From Notolepis coatsorum (taxonomy: Eukaryota; Chordata; Actinopteri; Aulopiformes; Paralepididae), in the NCBI GenBank assembly GCA_963971535.1, contig OZ020598.1, forward strand, positions 84,504,188 through 84,568,187: a stretch of DNA of 64,000 nucleotides. The letters run 5' to 3'. Shown in pieces: positions 35,949 through 45,734 of the stretch; the stretch's first letter is position 1; every line of letters starts with the position of its first letter. Under the pieces are notes generated by a model. That model was not told the DNA's origin, ran no database searches, and worked only from the letters and a program-made list of their open reading frames with translations. A program made the translations under genes and the position numbers.

Positions 35949-38900
35949 TCATAGGGTTGTAGGGTCATGGTCATCATCGATTGTGTCTGGGAGTCGAGGC
36001 AGTTCTATGAGCCTTGCCACGGGACGGGTGTAAGTGCGACCCTGGACGAGCACTTCAGCTGCTCGGACCTTGCCGTCGGCACCGGTGATCACTTTGCTTA
36101 CGCGGCCGGCCGGCCACATAGCTCTGGGCAGTGATTGATCAATAATCATGACGACTGTTCCTTCTGTCAAATTGTCTCTTTCCTTTACCCACTTCTGGCG
36201 GGTCTGTAGAGACGGTAGGTAGTGCAGTAGGAAACTGTTCCAAAACTTGTCGGCCAATACTTGGCTGTACCTCCACATTCGTCGGCCGTTCGCTTCTTCA
36301 GGCCGGTACACTGTCTGGGGTAATGTGGGATCTAGCCGCCCCATCAGGAGTGTGTTGGGGGTAACTGGGTCGATATCCGCCACATCACTGGAGACATATC
36401 CGAGGGGCTTCGAGTTAAGTACTCCCTCAATCTCCGTGAGGACTGTCATTAGGACTTCTTCCGCCACAGTCTGGGCCCCAAGTACTGCGTACAGGGCTGT
36501 CTTTATGGAGCGCACTTCTCGTTCCCAAGTGCCACCGAAGTGGGGTGCGTTTGGGGGGTTGAATTGGAAATCAACCTGTGCTGGAGCGAGGTGGGTCTTA
36601 AGTTCTGGGCCCATAGCTTGGAAGCTCTCTCTCAGCTCTCTTTCGCCGCCTTTAAAGTTTGTCCCATGATCGGACAATAGGGTAGACGGTCTTCCTTTCC
36701 GTGATATGAATCTACGGAAGGCCATAAGGAATGAGTCTGTGCTCATGGTCGGGAGAAGCTCGATGTGTATCGCTCTGGTGGTCATGCATTTGAATACAAT
36801 ACCCCACCGCTTCTCGGTTCCTCTTCCTTTCTTTATGTGCAGCGGGCCAAAGCAGTCCATACCCGTTGAGTGGAATGGCTTGTCACCGATTCGGAGGCGA
36901 CATGGAGGAAGGTCAGCCATCCTTGGTATGCTGGGCTGCGCGCGCCACTTGCGGCAGTCTAGACATGTTCGTTGGAAGCGTCGTACCGCCTCTCTTCCTT
37001 GTAGGATCCAGTAACGACGTCTGATTTCCGCGAAGACTCTTTCTGCTCCTGCGTGATGTACATCCTCATCGTATTTCTTTATAATCAGCTCTGTGACCTT
37101 GTGTCGGCTGTTCAATACGATCGGGTATTTAATGTCATCCGGTAGATTGGGGGCTCTGCGTAGGCGACCACCCACTCTGATGAGGGTGTGAGCGTCGCTC
37201 TCGGGGGCCAGGTGAATTAATCTGCTGTCGGATGGGACGGGCTTTCCTCCCTGTAGACAGGCCAATTCATCGGGGAACGAGTCTCTCTGGGCTCGCTGCA
37301 GTAGAAGCAATTCTGCTTCCTCGTAGTTAGCCGCTGACATATCAGCGGGGGACTTGCACTCCGGGTGGTACCGCAGGAATGTTCTTTGTTGTGCACTCTC
37401 TATGGACGTGCAATCGTTTATGTTAGGGTCGGTGGAGGCTACGGTGCTCAATCCACAGAACACAGACTTCTTAATTTCCACCTCCTCTGGACTTGCTGCC
37501 CTCGGGATAGGCATGGGCCACTGTCCTTCCGGGAGTCTTAGGAATGCGGGGCCGTCACTGTAGACATTGCGACGGGTGAGGTCATCCAGGGGCATCCCCC
37601 GGGTGATGACGTCAGCTGGGTTCTGTTTTGTATCAACGTAGCGCCACTCTGTTTCTCCGGTTAACTCTTCGGTTAAGTCTTGAATCTCGGTGACTCTGAC
37701 TCCCACGAAGACTTTGTACTTGCATGAGTCCGATTTGATCCAGGCGAGTACCGTCGTGGAATCTGACCACAGGATTGTTCTAGACACCGGTATGGTGAGC
37801 TCACGTTGGATGAGCGTGGCTAGGTGCGCTCCGGCTAGGGCTGCGCAGAGCTCTAGACGTGGGATAGATTGTTGCTTGCGTGGGGCTACTCTCGAGCGGG
37901 CGAGGACAAATGCTGTGTAGATCTCTCCCCCTTGGTCTTGGGCCCGCAAGTAGGCTACTGATCCGTATGCGACCTCTGAGGCGTCACTGAAGACGTGTAA
38001 TTCCATTTTACATGTCTCTGGCCTCACCGTGGGTGGGAAGTAGCTTCGGCGCATATTAACGCCTGGGAGTGAGTGGAGCTCCATCTCCCACTCTCTCCAG
38101 GTGGATGCAAGGTGTGCGGGGATGGGGTCGTCCCAGCCCTGGTCCTTGTCCCACAATGCTCGTACAATCATTTTTTCCCTGGTGGTGTACGGTAGAATAC
38201 ATCCTAGCGGGTCATATTGTCGGGCGAGTGTTGTGTACACACTCCGTCTGGTGGTCGGCGCCGCCGCCGGCCTTCCCTGTTCCGTAGTCAGGGACTTGTG
38301 TCTGTAGTGAAGCGAATCTGTTTTGAATCGCCACACCAATCCCAGGGTCATCTCCTGGGCTTCTCCCGGGATTGTAGCCATCCAGGTCTCGCTGCTGGCT
38401 GCCTTGTCCTCGGAGGAGAGGCTGCGCAGTACTTGCGGATCGCTGCTGGCCCACTGCCTGAGATCAAAGCCGCCTTTGATCAATGAGGCGCGGAGTTTAA
38501 TCAGGAGAGCCTCGGCTTCTTCCTGGGTTGAAAGGCTTTGTAGACAGTTGTCTACGTAGAAGCTGTTCTTTACGCTGTGTCGGACCTCTTGGTCCGCTGC
38601 TGGGTCCTCTGCTACATGTTTCTGTAGTGCAAATGTCGCACAGCAGGGGCTGCACGTCGTTCCGAAGGGGAGGACTTCCCATTGGTAGATGGCTGGGTGC
38701 TCATCTCCTGGCTTCTCTCTCCATAGGAACCGTAACAGGGGCTTGTCCGCCTCTACTAATCTCACCTGCAGGAACATTCCTTTAATGTCCCCGCTGATGG
38801 CCACCTTTTCCTGGCGGAAGCGGAGTAGAACGCCGAGTAGGGAGGGGCCGAGTGTGGGACCGGGCAGTAACTCTTTATTCAGATTTTGGGATCCGATCTG

Positions 38901-41471
38901 GTAGCTGCAGTTAAATACTATGCGGTCTTTACCGTTGTGATGGACCTTGTGGTGGGGCACGTACCACGATTCAGTGGTCTGGTCAGCCTCTTTAATGTCC
39001 ATCTTTGTGACGTGTCCCGCTGTGATGAGCTTCTCAATCTCAGCGCGGTATACACTCTCTTGGGCGGGGTTCTTGGCTAAGCGCCGCTCCGTGTTCAGCA
39101 GGTACCGTTCTGTGGCGTCTGTCTTGGCGTGGAAAGTAGGCATTCCTTCTCGCCGCAGGAGTGGCGTGGCGTATCTCAACACGCCGTTGACCGGGACTCT
39201 CTTGGTCCCTGTCTCGAGGAGGTGAATGGCGTAAATGTCATCTTTAGAGCGAATGTCTTTCTTTCCATTCTTAAAGGGCATTTGTTCCAAGCTCCATAGC
39301 CGCTCTACGTGTTGCAGGAGTGCGGTTTCTCCCTCTGTGACTCGGGAGTGGAGACATCTAGTGGCTGTACTTCGGTTGAGAGATTTGGCGAGCGGGCCTT
39401 GGAGAGTCCATCCCAAACGGGTCTCGACTGCTGCAGGACAGCCTCGGGGTCCGGTATGAACCCGGTCTATCGGGACAATGAGGTCTGCATGGTCGGAGCC
39501 TATCAACAGGGTCGGCATAGCATTGTCTATGAGCGGGATCGGTAACTTGCGCAGATGTGCATATTTCTCCATCAGCTTGGCGACGGGGTATGTGTACCGC
39601 GACAGTCCTATTTCTTGGCTGGTGAAAGCGTCTGCAATCTGGTACCGTTGCTCAGGCTGGCCGCTTGCTGCGATAGAGAATGAGACATTCTCGCCCTTTA
39701 TCGTCTTCAAATCTCGTCTTATTGTCCGAATTGTCATTTGGGTTTCGCTTCCCCGCAGCCCTAGCTGGGCCGCAGCGGAGGCGAGCAGCAGGGTCTTCTC
39801 TGACCCGTCATCGAGGACGGCGTAAGTGTCCAGGACTTTATTCTGGTAGCTTAGTGTCACACGCACTACTTTTAGGAGTACTCGGGCTCCACTGCTGCTG
39901 GCGGGATCGATGTACATGACGCTCGCTTTGCGGCTGGATGGTGCAGGTGAAGGGCGCCGTCTGTTACTGTCGTGAAGTATGTCCAGATGGGCTCCATCGC
40001 ACTTGGTGCACCTTTTCTTTAAGCGGCATTCGGCTGCCATGTGTGAGCGCGCACAGCGAAAACAGCGCTTGTTGGACTTTATCCATTGACCTGCTTCCTC
40101 CGCGTTCAGCTTGGGGAAGGAGTCACATTGCGCTAGCCAGTGTTCTTTCTCACAGTAGGGGCACACTATCTTCCACTTCTCCGTTCTGGAGGGGGTACTG
40201 TGGCTCCTGCTGCTCGGTACTGACTCCGATTGGTGCATCACAGTCACCGATCTTCTTCCATCATTTAGTCGTCTGGTTCCTTCTCTGGAGCCAGGGGTGC
40301 TCCGTCCGAATGTATCTAGCCGTAGGCTGCTGACTTCTCTCGCCAGGAAGTCTGCTAGATCGAGGAGGTTCGGTTCGGGGCCATTCGGGTCTCTGTGGTC
40401 CCTCTGCCGCCTAAAGCGCTCCTGACGAGCGGGCGGCAGCTTCTCCAGGATCCTTTCCACATTTGAGTTGGCGTAAAGTTCATACTTCCCCTTCTCTCTT
40501 TGCGCTCCCAACATCCCTACCAGGGACTGCACTCTGATGGACAGGTCGTCCAGTGCTCGATTGTCTATTGCTGGGGGTAAGCGGTCGATGTGTCGGATCT
40601 CCTGGATCACGTAATCCCATATGCGCCCATACCTCTGGTCCAATGCTACCAGCGCTGCTGTGTATGGGGTGGTGGAAGTCGCGTAGGCGAGCGCTATATT
40701 ATGTGCGCGGGGCACCTTTAAGTGCTGCAGTAGGATGGCGTATTTGTGGCGTTCATCCAATACATCCACCAACATGGTCTCCAGACACATGCGGAGTTCT
40801 GTATACTGGGCCCGGTTCTCTTGGGTGAAGTCGGGTACCATAGGCGTGCCAATGTATGACGCTGACTGTGGATACATCGGCGAGCGTTGGGGGAGAGGCC
40901 TCCTAGGCGAGTCTCCTCCCGCTTCTTGGTATGGGCTGGTACCGGCAGTGTACCATGGCCCGCTTGTCCAGGTGCTGTTCCTCGGTGCGGGTCGTGCGTC
41001 GTGCTCACCCGTGTATAGAGTCGGGGGTCTGTAGCGCAGCTCCGCGGGAGTATAGCCTGGGCTGTACCGGACCTCCTGGTCCGGTAGAGTACTGTGCTGT
41101 CTTCGGGCGTGGTTCTCCTCCTCTTCCTCTTCGTCTTCAGTTAGGTCATCCAGTGCTTGTAGTCTCTGGTTTAGCCTCTCCACAGGATATGCTGCTCCTT
41201 CCCGGTTGCTAGGTCTCGCTTGGACCGGTGGGGGGAGGTGGTCTGTGGGGGGTATAGACCTCGTCTGTTGGTCAAGTTCAGGGTTGTTTACTCGGCTAGG
41301 GGATGCCGCCCTGGAGGTGTGTCTAGACGAGTTCCTGGAGCCTCTGGCGGAGGGAGAGGGTGTTGTCCGTCTGATCAGCTGTTCTATTAGTTGCGCTTGC
41401 TGTCTGTCGCGCTCTGCGTCCCGTAGAGCACCAGCAGCTGCTCGCTGGCTGTCTGCTCGGTCTCGGGCCAC
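35949..41471 (-). CDS. BEL/Pao Gag-Pol polyprotein, 1840 residues
   Basis: The polyprotein makes the particle and carries out reverse transcription and integration. Domains in order: Gag with three Cys-rich knuckles (about 435-499: CPYCEKEHWLAQC, CFRCARSHMAAEC, CTKCDGAH); A17-type aspartic protease (about 546: YAVLDDGSEKTLL); reverse transcriptase with active site FYVDNCLQS (about 972); RNase H (about 1159: VFSDASEVAYGS, and 1233: ILWSDSTTVLAWI); integrase zinc finger (about 1470-1507: HHAGAERVF and CLDCRKW); integrase core with D (GMDCFGP, 1536), D (SDHGTNF, 1599) and E (GGTWERE, 1650); then the C-terminal domain usual in this family. This order is diagnostic for BEL/Pao. The frame has no internal stop. 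The listed start is a GTG; the true N-terminus is probably in the overlapping frame upstream. The RT motif has Asn where YVDD is canonical. Confidence 0.93.
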   Translation of the reverse strand: MARDRADSQRAAAGALRDAERDRQQAQLIEQLIRRTTPSPSARGSRNSSRHTSRAASPSRVNNPELDQQTRSIPPTDHLPPPVQARPSNREGAAYPVERLNQRLQALDDLTEDEEEEEENHARRQHSTLPDQEVRYSPGYTPAELRYRPPTLYTGEHDARPAPRNSTWTSGPWYTAGTSPYQEAGGDSPRRPLPQRSPMYPQSASYIGTPMVPDFTQENRAQYTELRMCLETMLVDVLDERHKYAILLQHLKVPRAHNIALAYATSTTPYTAALVALDQRYGRIWDYVIQEIRHIDRLPPAIDNRALDDLSIRVQSLVGMLGAQREKGKYELYANSNVERILEKLPPARQERFRRQRDHRDPNGPEPNLLDLADFLAREVSSLRLDTFGRSTPGSREGTRRLNDGRRSVTVMHQSESVPSSRSHSTPSRTEKWKIVCPYCEKEHWLAQCDSFPKLNAEEAGQWIKSNKRCFRCARSHMAAECRLKKRCTKCDGAHLDILHDSNRRRPSPAPSSRKASVMYIDPASSSGARVLLKVVRVTLSYQNKVLDTYAVLDDGSEKTLLLASAAAQLGLRGSETQMTIRTIRRDLKTIKGENVSFSIAASGQPEQRYQIADAFTSQEIGLSRYTYPVAKLMEKYAHLRKLPIPLIDNAMPTLLIGSDHADLIVPIDRVHTGPRGCPAAVETRLGWTLQGPLAKSLNRSTATRCLHSRVTEGETALLQHVERLWSLEQMPFKNGKKDIRSKDDIYAIHLLETGTKRVPVNGVLRYATPLLRREGMPTFHAKTDATERYLLNTERRLAKNPAQESVYRAEIEKLITAGHVTKMDIKEADQTTESWYVPHHKVHHNGKDRIVFNCSYQIGSQNLNKELLPGPTLGPSLLGVLLRFRQEKVAISGDIKGMFLQVRLVEADKPLLRFLWREKPGDEHPAIYQWEVLPFGTTCSPCCATFALQKHVAEDPAADQEVRHSVKNSFYVDNCLQSLSTQEEAEALLIKLRASLIKGGFDLRQWASSDPQVLRSLSSEDKAASSETWMATIPGEAQEMTLGLVWRFKTDSLHYRHKSLTTEQGRPAAAPTTRRSVYTTLARQYDPLGCILPYTTREKMIVRALWDKDQGWDDPIPAHLASTWREWEMELHSLPGVNMRRSYFPPTVRPETCKMELHVFSDASEVAYGSVAYLRAQDQGGEIYTAFVLARSRVAPRKQQSIPRLELCAALAGAHLATLIQRELTIPVSRTILWSDSTTVLAWIKSDSCKYKVFVGVRVTEIQDLTEELTGETEWRYVDTKQNPADVITRGMPLDDLTRRNVYSDGPAFLRLPEGQWPMPIPRAASPEEVEIKKSVFCGLSTVASTDPNINDCTSIESAQQRTFLRYHPECKSPADMSAANYEEAELLLLQRAQRDSFPDELACLQGGKPVPSDSRLIHLAPESDAHTLIRVGGRLRRAPNLPDDIKYPIVLNSRHKVTELIIKKYDEDVHHAGAERVFAEIRRRYWILQGREAVRRFQRTCLDCRKWRAQPSIPRMADLPPCRLRIGDKPFHSTGMDCFGPLHIKKGRGTEKRWGIVFKCMTTRAIHIELLPTMSTDSFLMAFRRFISRKGRPSTLLSDHGTNFKGGERELRESFQAMGPELKTHLAPAQVDFQFNPPNAPHFGGTWEREVRSIKTALYAVLGAQTVAEEVLMTVLTEIEGVLNSKPLGYVSSDVADIDPVTPNTLLMGRLDPTLPQTVYRPEEANGRRMWRYSQVLADKFWNSFLLHYLPSLQTRQKWVKERDNLTEGTVVMIIDQSLPRAMWPAGRVSKVITGADGKVRAAEVLVQGRTYTRPVARLIELPRLPDTIDDDHDPTTL

Positions 41472-42061
41472 ACATTCTCTTCCCTCTGAATGCGTCTTAT
41501 TTCTAGACGTATATGCTCTTCTTCGCTCCGCTGCTGGATCTGCAGTCGGTCGCGTTCAGCAGCGGCGTTCAGGCTGATGAGGAAGGCCTGCTGTAGGGTC
41601 CTCTCTGCCTCGCTGGGAGAAGGCGGTTGTATAGGGGAGCCTTCCCTCGGGGTACTCCTTGCGGAGCCTTGGAGCTCTATCTCCACGGTGCTCTCCCCGT
41701 CTTCTTCCGTGCCGAGTTCTCTCTCGGTAGCGTTGTATTCCTCCCGGGACTCATCGGGGACTACTTCTTCAGTACTGGCGGGGTGTGAAGTCATGTCTGG
41801 TTCCCACTGGTCCCCACCGTGAACTTGGTCAGTTACATTAGAACCCGTAGGGGCCTCTATGGTCGGGGTAGTCTGGGCGTTGGGGTTAGACATACTTTTA
41901 CTTTCTAGTTTTACCGCGTTTACTGTTAGTAGAAGACTAGGTTGTTGACTGACAGCGTAAGCCTCTAAGTACTGAGGGAGCCGTCGTTCGCGCTGCGGGC
42001 GTTGGTTAGGAGGATCGTTTCGTGGAGTGTTCATCATAGGCCATTTCAATATTAATAACAC
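41387..42061 (-). CDS. BEL N-terminal Gag frame, out of phase with Gag-Pol
   Basis: A 224-residue frame starts just inside the 5' LTR end. It has an acidic, Ser/Thr/Pro-rich middle and a charged helical segment near residues 155-190 (AERDRLQIQQRSEEEHIRLE). It overlaps the Gag-Pol frame, which continues with a similar charged helix (ARDRADSQRAAAGALRDAER). The two frames are offset as if by a -1 shift in the region about 41460-41490. BEL elements usually have one continuous frame, so this is either a recent indel or a programmed shift. No clear slippery heptamer was seen. Confidence 0.7.
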   Translation of the reverse strand: MLLILKWPMMNTPRNDPPNQRPQRERRLPQYLEAYAVSQQPSLLLTVNAVKLESKSMSNPNAQTTPTIEAPTGSNVTDQVHGGDQWEPDMTSHPASTEEVVPDESREEYNATERELGTEEDGESTVEIELQGSARSTPREGSPIQPPSPSEAERTLQQAFLISLNAAAERDRLQIQQRSEEEHIRLEIRRIQREENVWPETEQTASEQLLVLYGTQSATDSKRN

Positions 42062-42086
42062 TATATTAATATTACACTAATTACCA

Positions 42087-42103
42087 TCCGGCTCGAAGGA
42101 CCA
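42087..42103 (-). other. BEL primer binding site, tRNA-Tyr type
   Basis: The - strand reads TGGTCCTTCGAGCCGGA, two bases after the 5' LTR. Its complement, TCCGGCTCGAAGGACCA, is the 3' end of a vertebrate tRNA-Tyr including CCA (17 of 17, compared from memory). Confidence 0.8.
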
Positions 42104-42105
42104 AT

Positions 42106-43542
42106 TGTAACTGAGGGGTACAATTCCCTGACTGTATTACTAGATATGATACTTACTACCACTACCTTTGTACTTAATATTCGGCCACCCAGTACTCGGC
42201 ATAAATATATTATGATGAACACTGTCACGTAGATGAAACGGATCCAACACAAATGTACGAATTAGAAATAGGTCTTTATTTCTACAAAGCGATGGTGTGT
42301 AGAGCAAGCACTTAATCAAATCAATCACATTTATGAATGGGAATTAGTATGCACTTTTATGGCAAGAGTATTCGTCGGTATATCAATAGAGAATGTCCAA
42401 TCTCTGAAGGCGCAGGTGGTACATATACGACCTGGAATAGTTAAGGAATAACAGCAATGATACTTTAATGATTATAGACTGGATACACTAGGGGGGGTTA
42501 ATCCGGTCGCTTGTAAGCCGACAGGAGTAGGAAGGGGGGGGGGGGGGGTAGAGTCCGGCTGCCTCATCCGGCCAAGGGTATCCCAGGTGAACCCACTGTA
42601 GTGCCGTTCAATGCGCCGGCGATCCTTGGACCGCAGATGAAAGCAGATGGACTCTTTGTGGGCCGGCGTCCTCCGGTCCACGGAGGAGAGACGTGAAGCG
42701 ACCTCGTCTTGCAGAGCGTCTCCTCACCTTGCGTCCTCTCCAGGGGGGGGGGTTCCAACACACGGCAGTGTCGGGGGTCTTTATCCATGGAATAATCAAC
42801 GTATACAAAGCATAATCCGTGCCTGGGGAGGCGGGCTGTCGTCGGTAGAATAATCCGGTATACAGGTCCACTCGCTCGTCGGCTCTGGGGCTCCTCGGGT
42901 GCAATCTCACATGGGGTCGATCATCCTGGATAAACAGCCAGTTCTCTGCCCGAAACGATGGGGTGCTGACTACGGTAGTATTCTCACCGCACGAAGCACT
43001 ATATATTAACAGACTATTATTAGCTTAATAGACTACGTCCAACTCGACGATATAGTGCCAAATATGACTATTCAAATATTAATATACACGATGTCTCAAT
43101 ACCGATGGTAGGCCGAACTTGGCCTTACTCCCACACGTGGCGTCGCGGGGAGGCTTTACGTCTGTCACTCTATTGGAGGGTAAGAAACTGGACTGAAAAG
43201 GAAGTCCTACTTTAGTAGCGCAGTATATATACGCACTATGAACAAATAGTCCCATTAGTGGTGCGGTAGCCAGATTCCTACGCGGAACTAGGACTTGTTC
43301 GTACATGTTGAGCGGTACGTTTGAACTGGGTCTGGGGGGTATGGCAGCCTGGCACCAAGGTCTCGACCAATAGTAGAATGGAGACTATTATGGGATGTTC
43401 AGTAGGCTAGAATGGATATTCAATGCATATTGTACAAGGAATATACAAGGGATATCAGGGAATATTAGAGAATATACAAATACAATTAAATATATATATA
43501 TAATAAATATATATATTCGGTTTAATCTGGCCCTTCACAACA
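42106..43542 (-). repeat. BEL 5' LTR (right)
   Basis: Collinear with 34407-35839, with the same TGTTGTGAAG and CAGTTACA ends on the - strand. On its right it abuts a LINE cut in the middle of its RT gene. Confidence 0.93.
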
Positions 43543-44597
43543 GAGATGATTGTGGACTTCAGGAGGTCGGGGGTCAAGGACTACAGCCCCTCAGCATCGA
43601 CGGGGCACCGGTTGAGAGAGTCAACAGCTTTAAGTACCTCGGAGCCTACATATCCGAGGACTTGACATGGACCACACACATTGACAGTGTTGTGAAGAAG
43701 GCACGACAACGCCTCTACTTCCTCAGGCGCCTAAGGAAGTTCCAAGTCAGTCAGAAGATCCTTAAGAACTTCTACTCATGTACAATAGAGAGCATCTTGA
43801 CTGGCAACATCACCTCCTGGTTTGGGAATAGCACTGCACAAGACCGAAGCAGACTACAAAGAGTGACACGTTCAGCCGAACGCACAATTGGAGGGGGGCT
43901 CCCCACCCTCCAGAACATTTACAACAAGCGTTGCAAGGGCAAGGCTAAGATAATCATTAAAGACTCCAGTCACCCGAACAACTGCCTCTTTGAACTGCTG
44001 CGGTCAGGCAAGCGATACCGGAGTCTCAAGGCGAGCACAGAAAGACTCAGAAGAAGCTTCTATCCCCAGGCCATCAGGCTGCTAAACGAACAATGAACAC
44101 TACACAACAACAACCACCAAACGCACATAGCACACACATCCACACGCACACACTCACTTTAAACAAAAACACTGTAGCACCCACTCCACACACTTTATAG
44201 CACACACCCACTTTAAACAAACACACTGTAGCACCCACTCCCCACACTTTATATTTATTGATGAAGGATTGCACTACAACTCGTACACCTTACTGTAAAT
44301 TGTACCTAAATTGTACCTCATCCCATTTCTGCTTTGCACTATATAGTACTGTACATTAGTACACTGCATAGTATTGTATATTATATGGTAACTCAGTTAC
44401 GTCTATTCTGCATCGAACATTGTACATATGTCTATACCGAACACTGTGACCTCATTTTCTTCTTCTAAATTACATGCTATACTATGTTATTTGATACTAT
44501 CTTGTCTAACACAGTCTCTGGAGCGTAACAGTAAGAAGCATTTTGTATGAAAGTATTCTGTACTTCTGTATGACAACTATTAAAGAAACTTGAACTT
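43543..44597 (+). pseudogene. LINE (CR1/L2/Rex1 group) 3' half, cut by the BEL element
   Basis: It begins inside the RT frame ([11 protein letters not shown] in the - strand copy) and runs through [19 protein letters not shown] to the stop after AIRLLNEQ at 44096. The 3' UTR ends ACTATTAAAGAAACTTGAAC. It is very close to 31618-33426 but in opposite orientation. Its 5' half is not found on the other side of the BEL element. Confidence 0.85.
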
Positions 44598-44835
44598 GAA
44601 ACTTCTTCTTGCCATTCCGGAAGTCCACCACCTTGGTCCACCTCCTTGGTCTTACTGGTGTTGAGTTGGAGGTGGTTGCTGTCACTCCACCCCACAAAGC
44701 TCTCCACCAGGGCTCTATACTCCTCCTCATCGTTGTCGGTGATGTAGCTTACGATGGAGGAGTCGTCAGAGAACTTCTGCAGATGGCACCCGCTTGAGTT
44801 GTGGCAGAAGTCTGAGGTATCTAGTGTAATGCTCA
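44598..44835 (-). pseudogene. LINE reverse transcriptase fragment
   Basis: The - strand reads LQKFSDDSSIVSYITDNDEE and HLQLNTSKTKE, the active-site and downstream region of a Rex1/L2-group RT with FSDD in place of YADD. Confidence 0.7.
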
Positions 44836-44959
44836 TGCACAGTATTACTAAAAACAATCTGTTTATGTATAAAAACAGGAATTTTACTGCTCATGACAAA
44901 CTTGAACAGGACAAGTATATTAAAAGATAATCTATTTTCAACGTTAAGCCAAGAGAGGC

Positions 44960-45426
44960 GGGCATGCATACTGCTCACATTAGACCTTGGACCACCTGGA
45001 GCTTCCTGCGGTCACCACTGGCAGCAGATGACCACATCGCAGAGCAATAGTCAAGATGACATAAAACTAAACTTTGCACTATCTGACATAAAAGGGGACG
45101 GGCAACAAAAGAAGCACATTTCCTGGAAATACCAATTGCTCTTCCCATTTTCAAAACAATATAATTAATATGCTGAGACCAAGACAGAGTGCAATCCAGC
45201 ATCACTCCAAGGAGTTTAGTACTTTCAACTTGTTGAACTGCCGAATTACACAGGTTTAAATGAAGCTTTAGATTTGTAGATAACCTGTGCCTTGTTCCCA
45301 GCACAATACATTTTGTAACTGACCGCCAAGGGTAAAGATGCCTATCATCTTTACTGTCAGTAAGCTTTGATTTGCGTTGGTCTAGATGATCAACTTCTCT
45401 GTATTGGCTCAGAATACTGAGCTCTC
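44960..45426 (-). pseudogene. LINE RT C-terminal fragment ending at the gap
   Basis: The - strand reads STKLLGVMLDCTLSWSQHIN and LVLCHLDYCSAMWSSAASGD, the thumb region of a non-LTR RT. It runs into the run of N, so its 5' side is unknown. Confidence 0.7.
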
Positions 45427-45626
45427 NNNNNNNNNNNNNNNNNNNNNNNNNNNNNNNNNNNNNNNNNNNNNNNNNNNNNNNNNNNNNNNNNNNNNNNNNN
45501 NNNNNNNNNNNNNNNNNNNNNNNNNNNNNNNNNNNNNNNNNNNNNNNNNNNNNNNNNNNNNNNNNNNNNNNNNNNNNNNNNNNNNNNNNNNNNNNNNNNN
45601 NNNNNNNNNNNNNNNNNNNNNNNNNN
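45427..45626. other. Assembly gap, 200 N
   Basis: A run of exactly 200 N, probably a placeholder of arbitrary size. Missing pdgfrl exons could lie here. Confidence 0.98.
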
Positions 45627-45734
45627 GTTTGCCTCTGGAGTCTGCGTTTAACTCCGCCTGGCATGTTGCTGCTTTATTAGTTGGGATTCCTCCCTGGGTG
45701 CCCACCTATCTGTGCCAGCTTTATGATCAAAGGA

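Larger units (their letters stand above)
34407..43542 (-). mobile_element. BEL/Pao LTR retrotransposon, near complete
   Basis: Two LTRs of about 1.43 kb flank a 6.27 kb internal region with one long gag-pol frame on the - strand. The primer site, polypurine tract and both LTRs are recognisable. It sits in what appears to be pdgfrl intron 4, antisense to the gene. The flanking 5 bp do not match (ATTAT on the left, GAGAT on the right) and the LTRs differ by roughly 3%, which is unusual for an otherwise intact insertion. Confidence 0.93.

Noticed and set aside
36247..41577. Many + strand frames of 60-140 residues across the BEL element
   Set aside because: Antisense shadows of the gag-pol gene with no domains.
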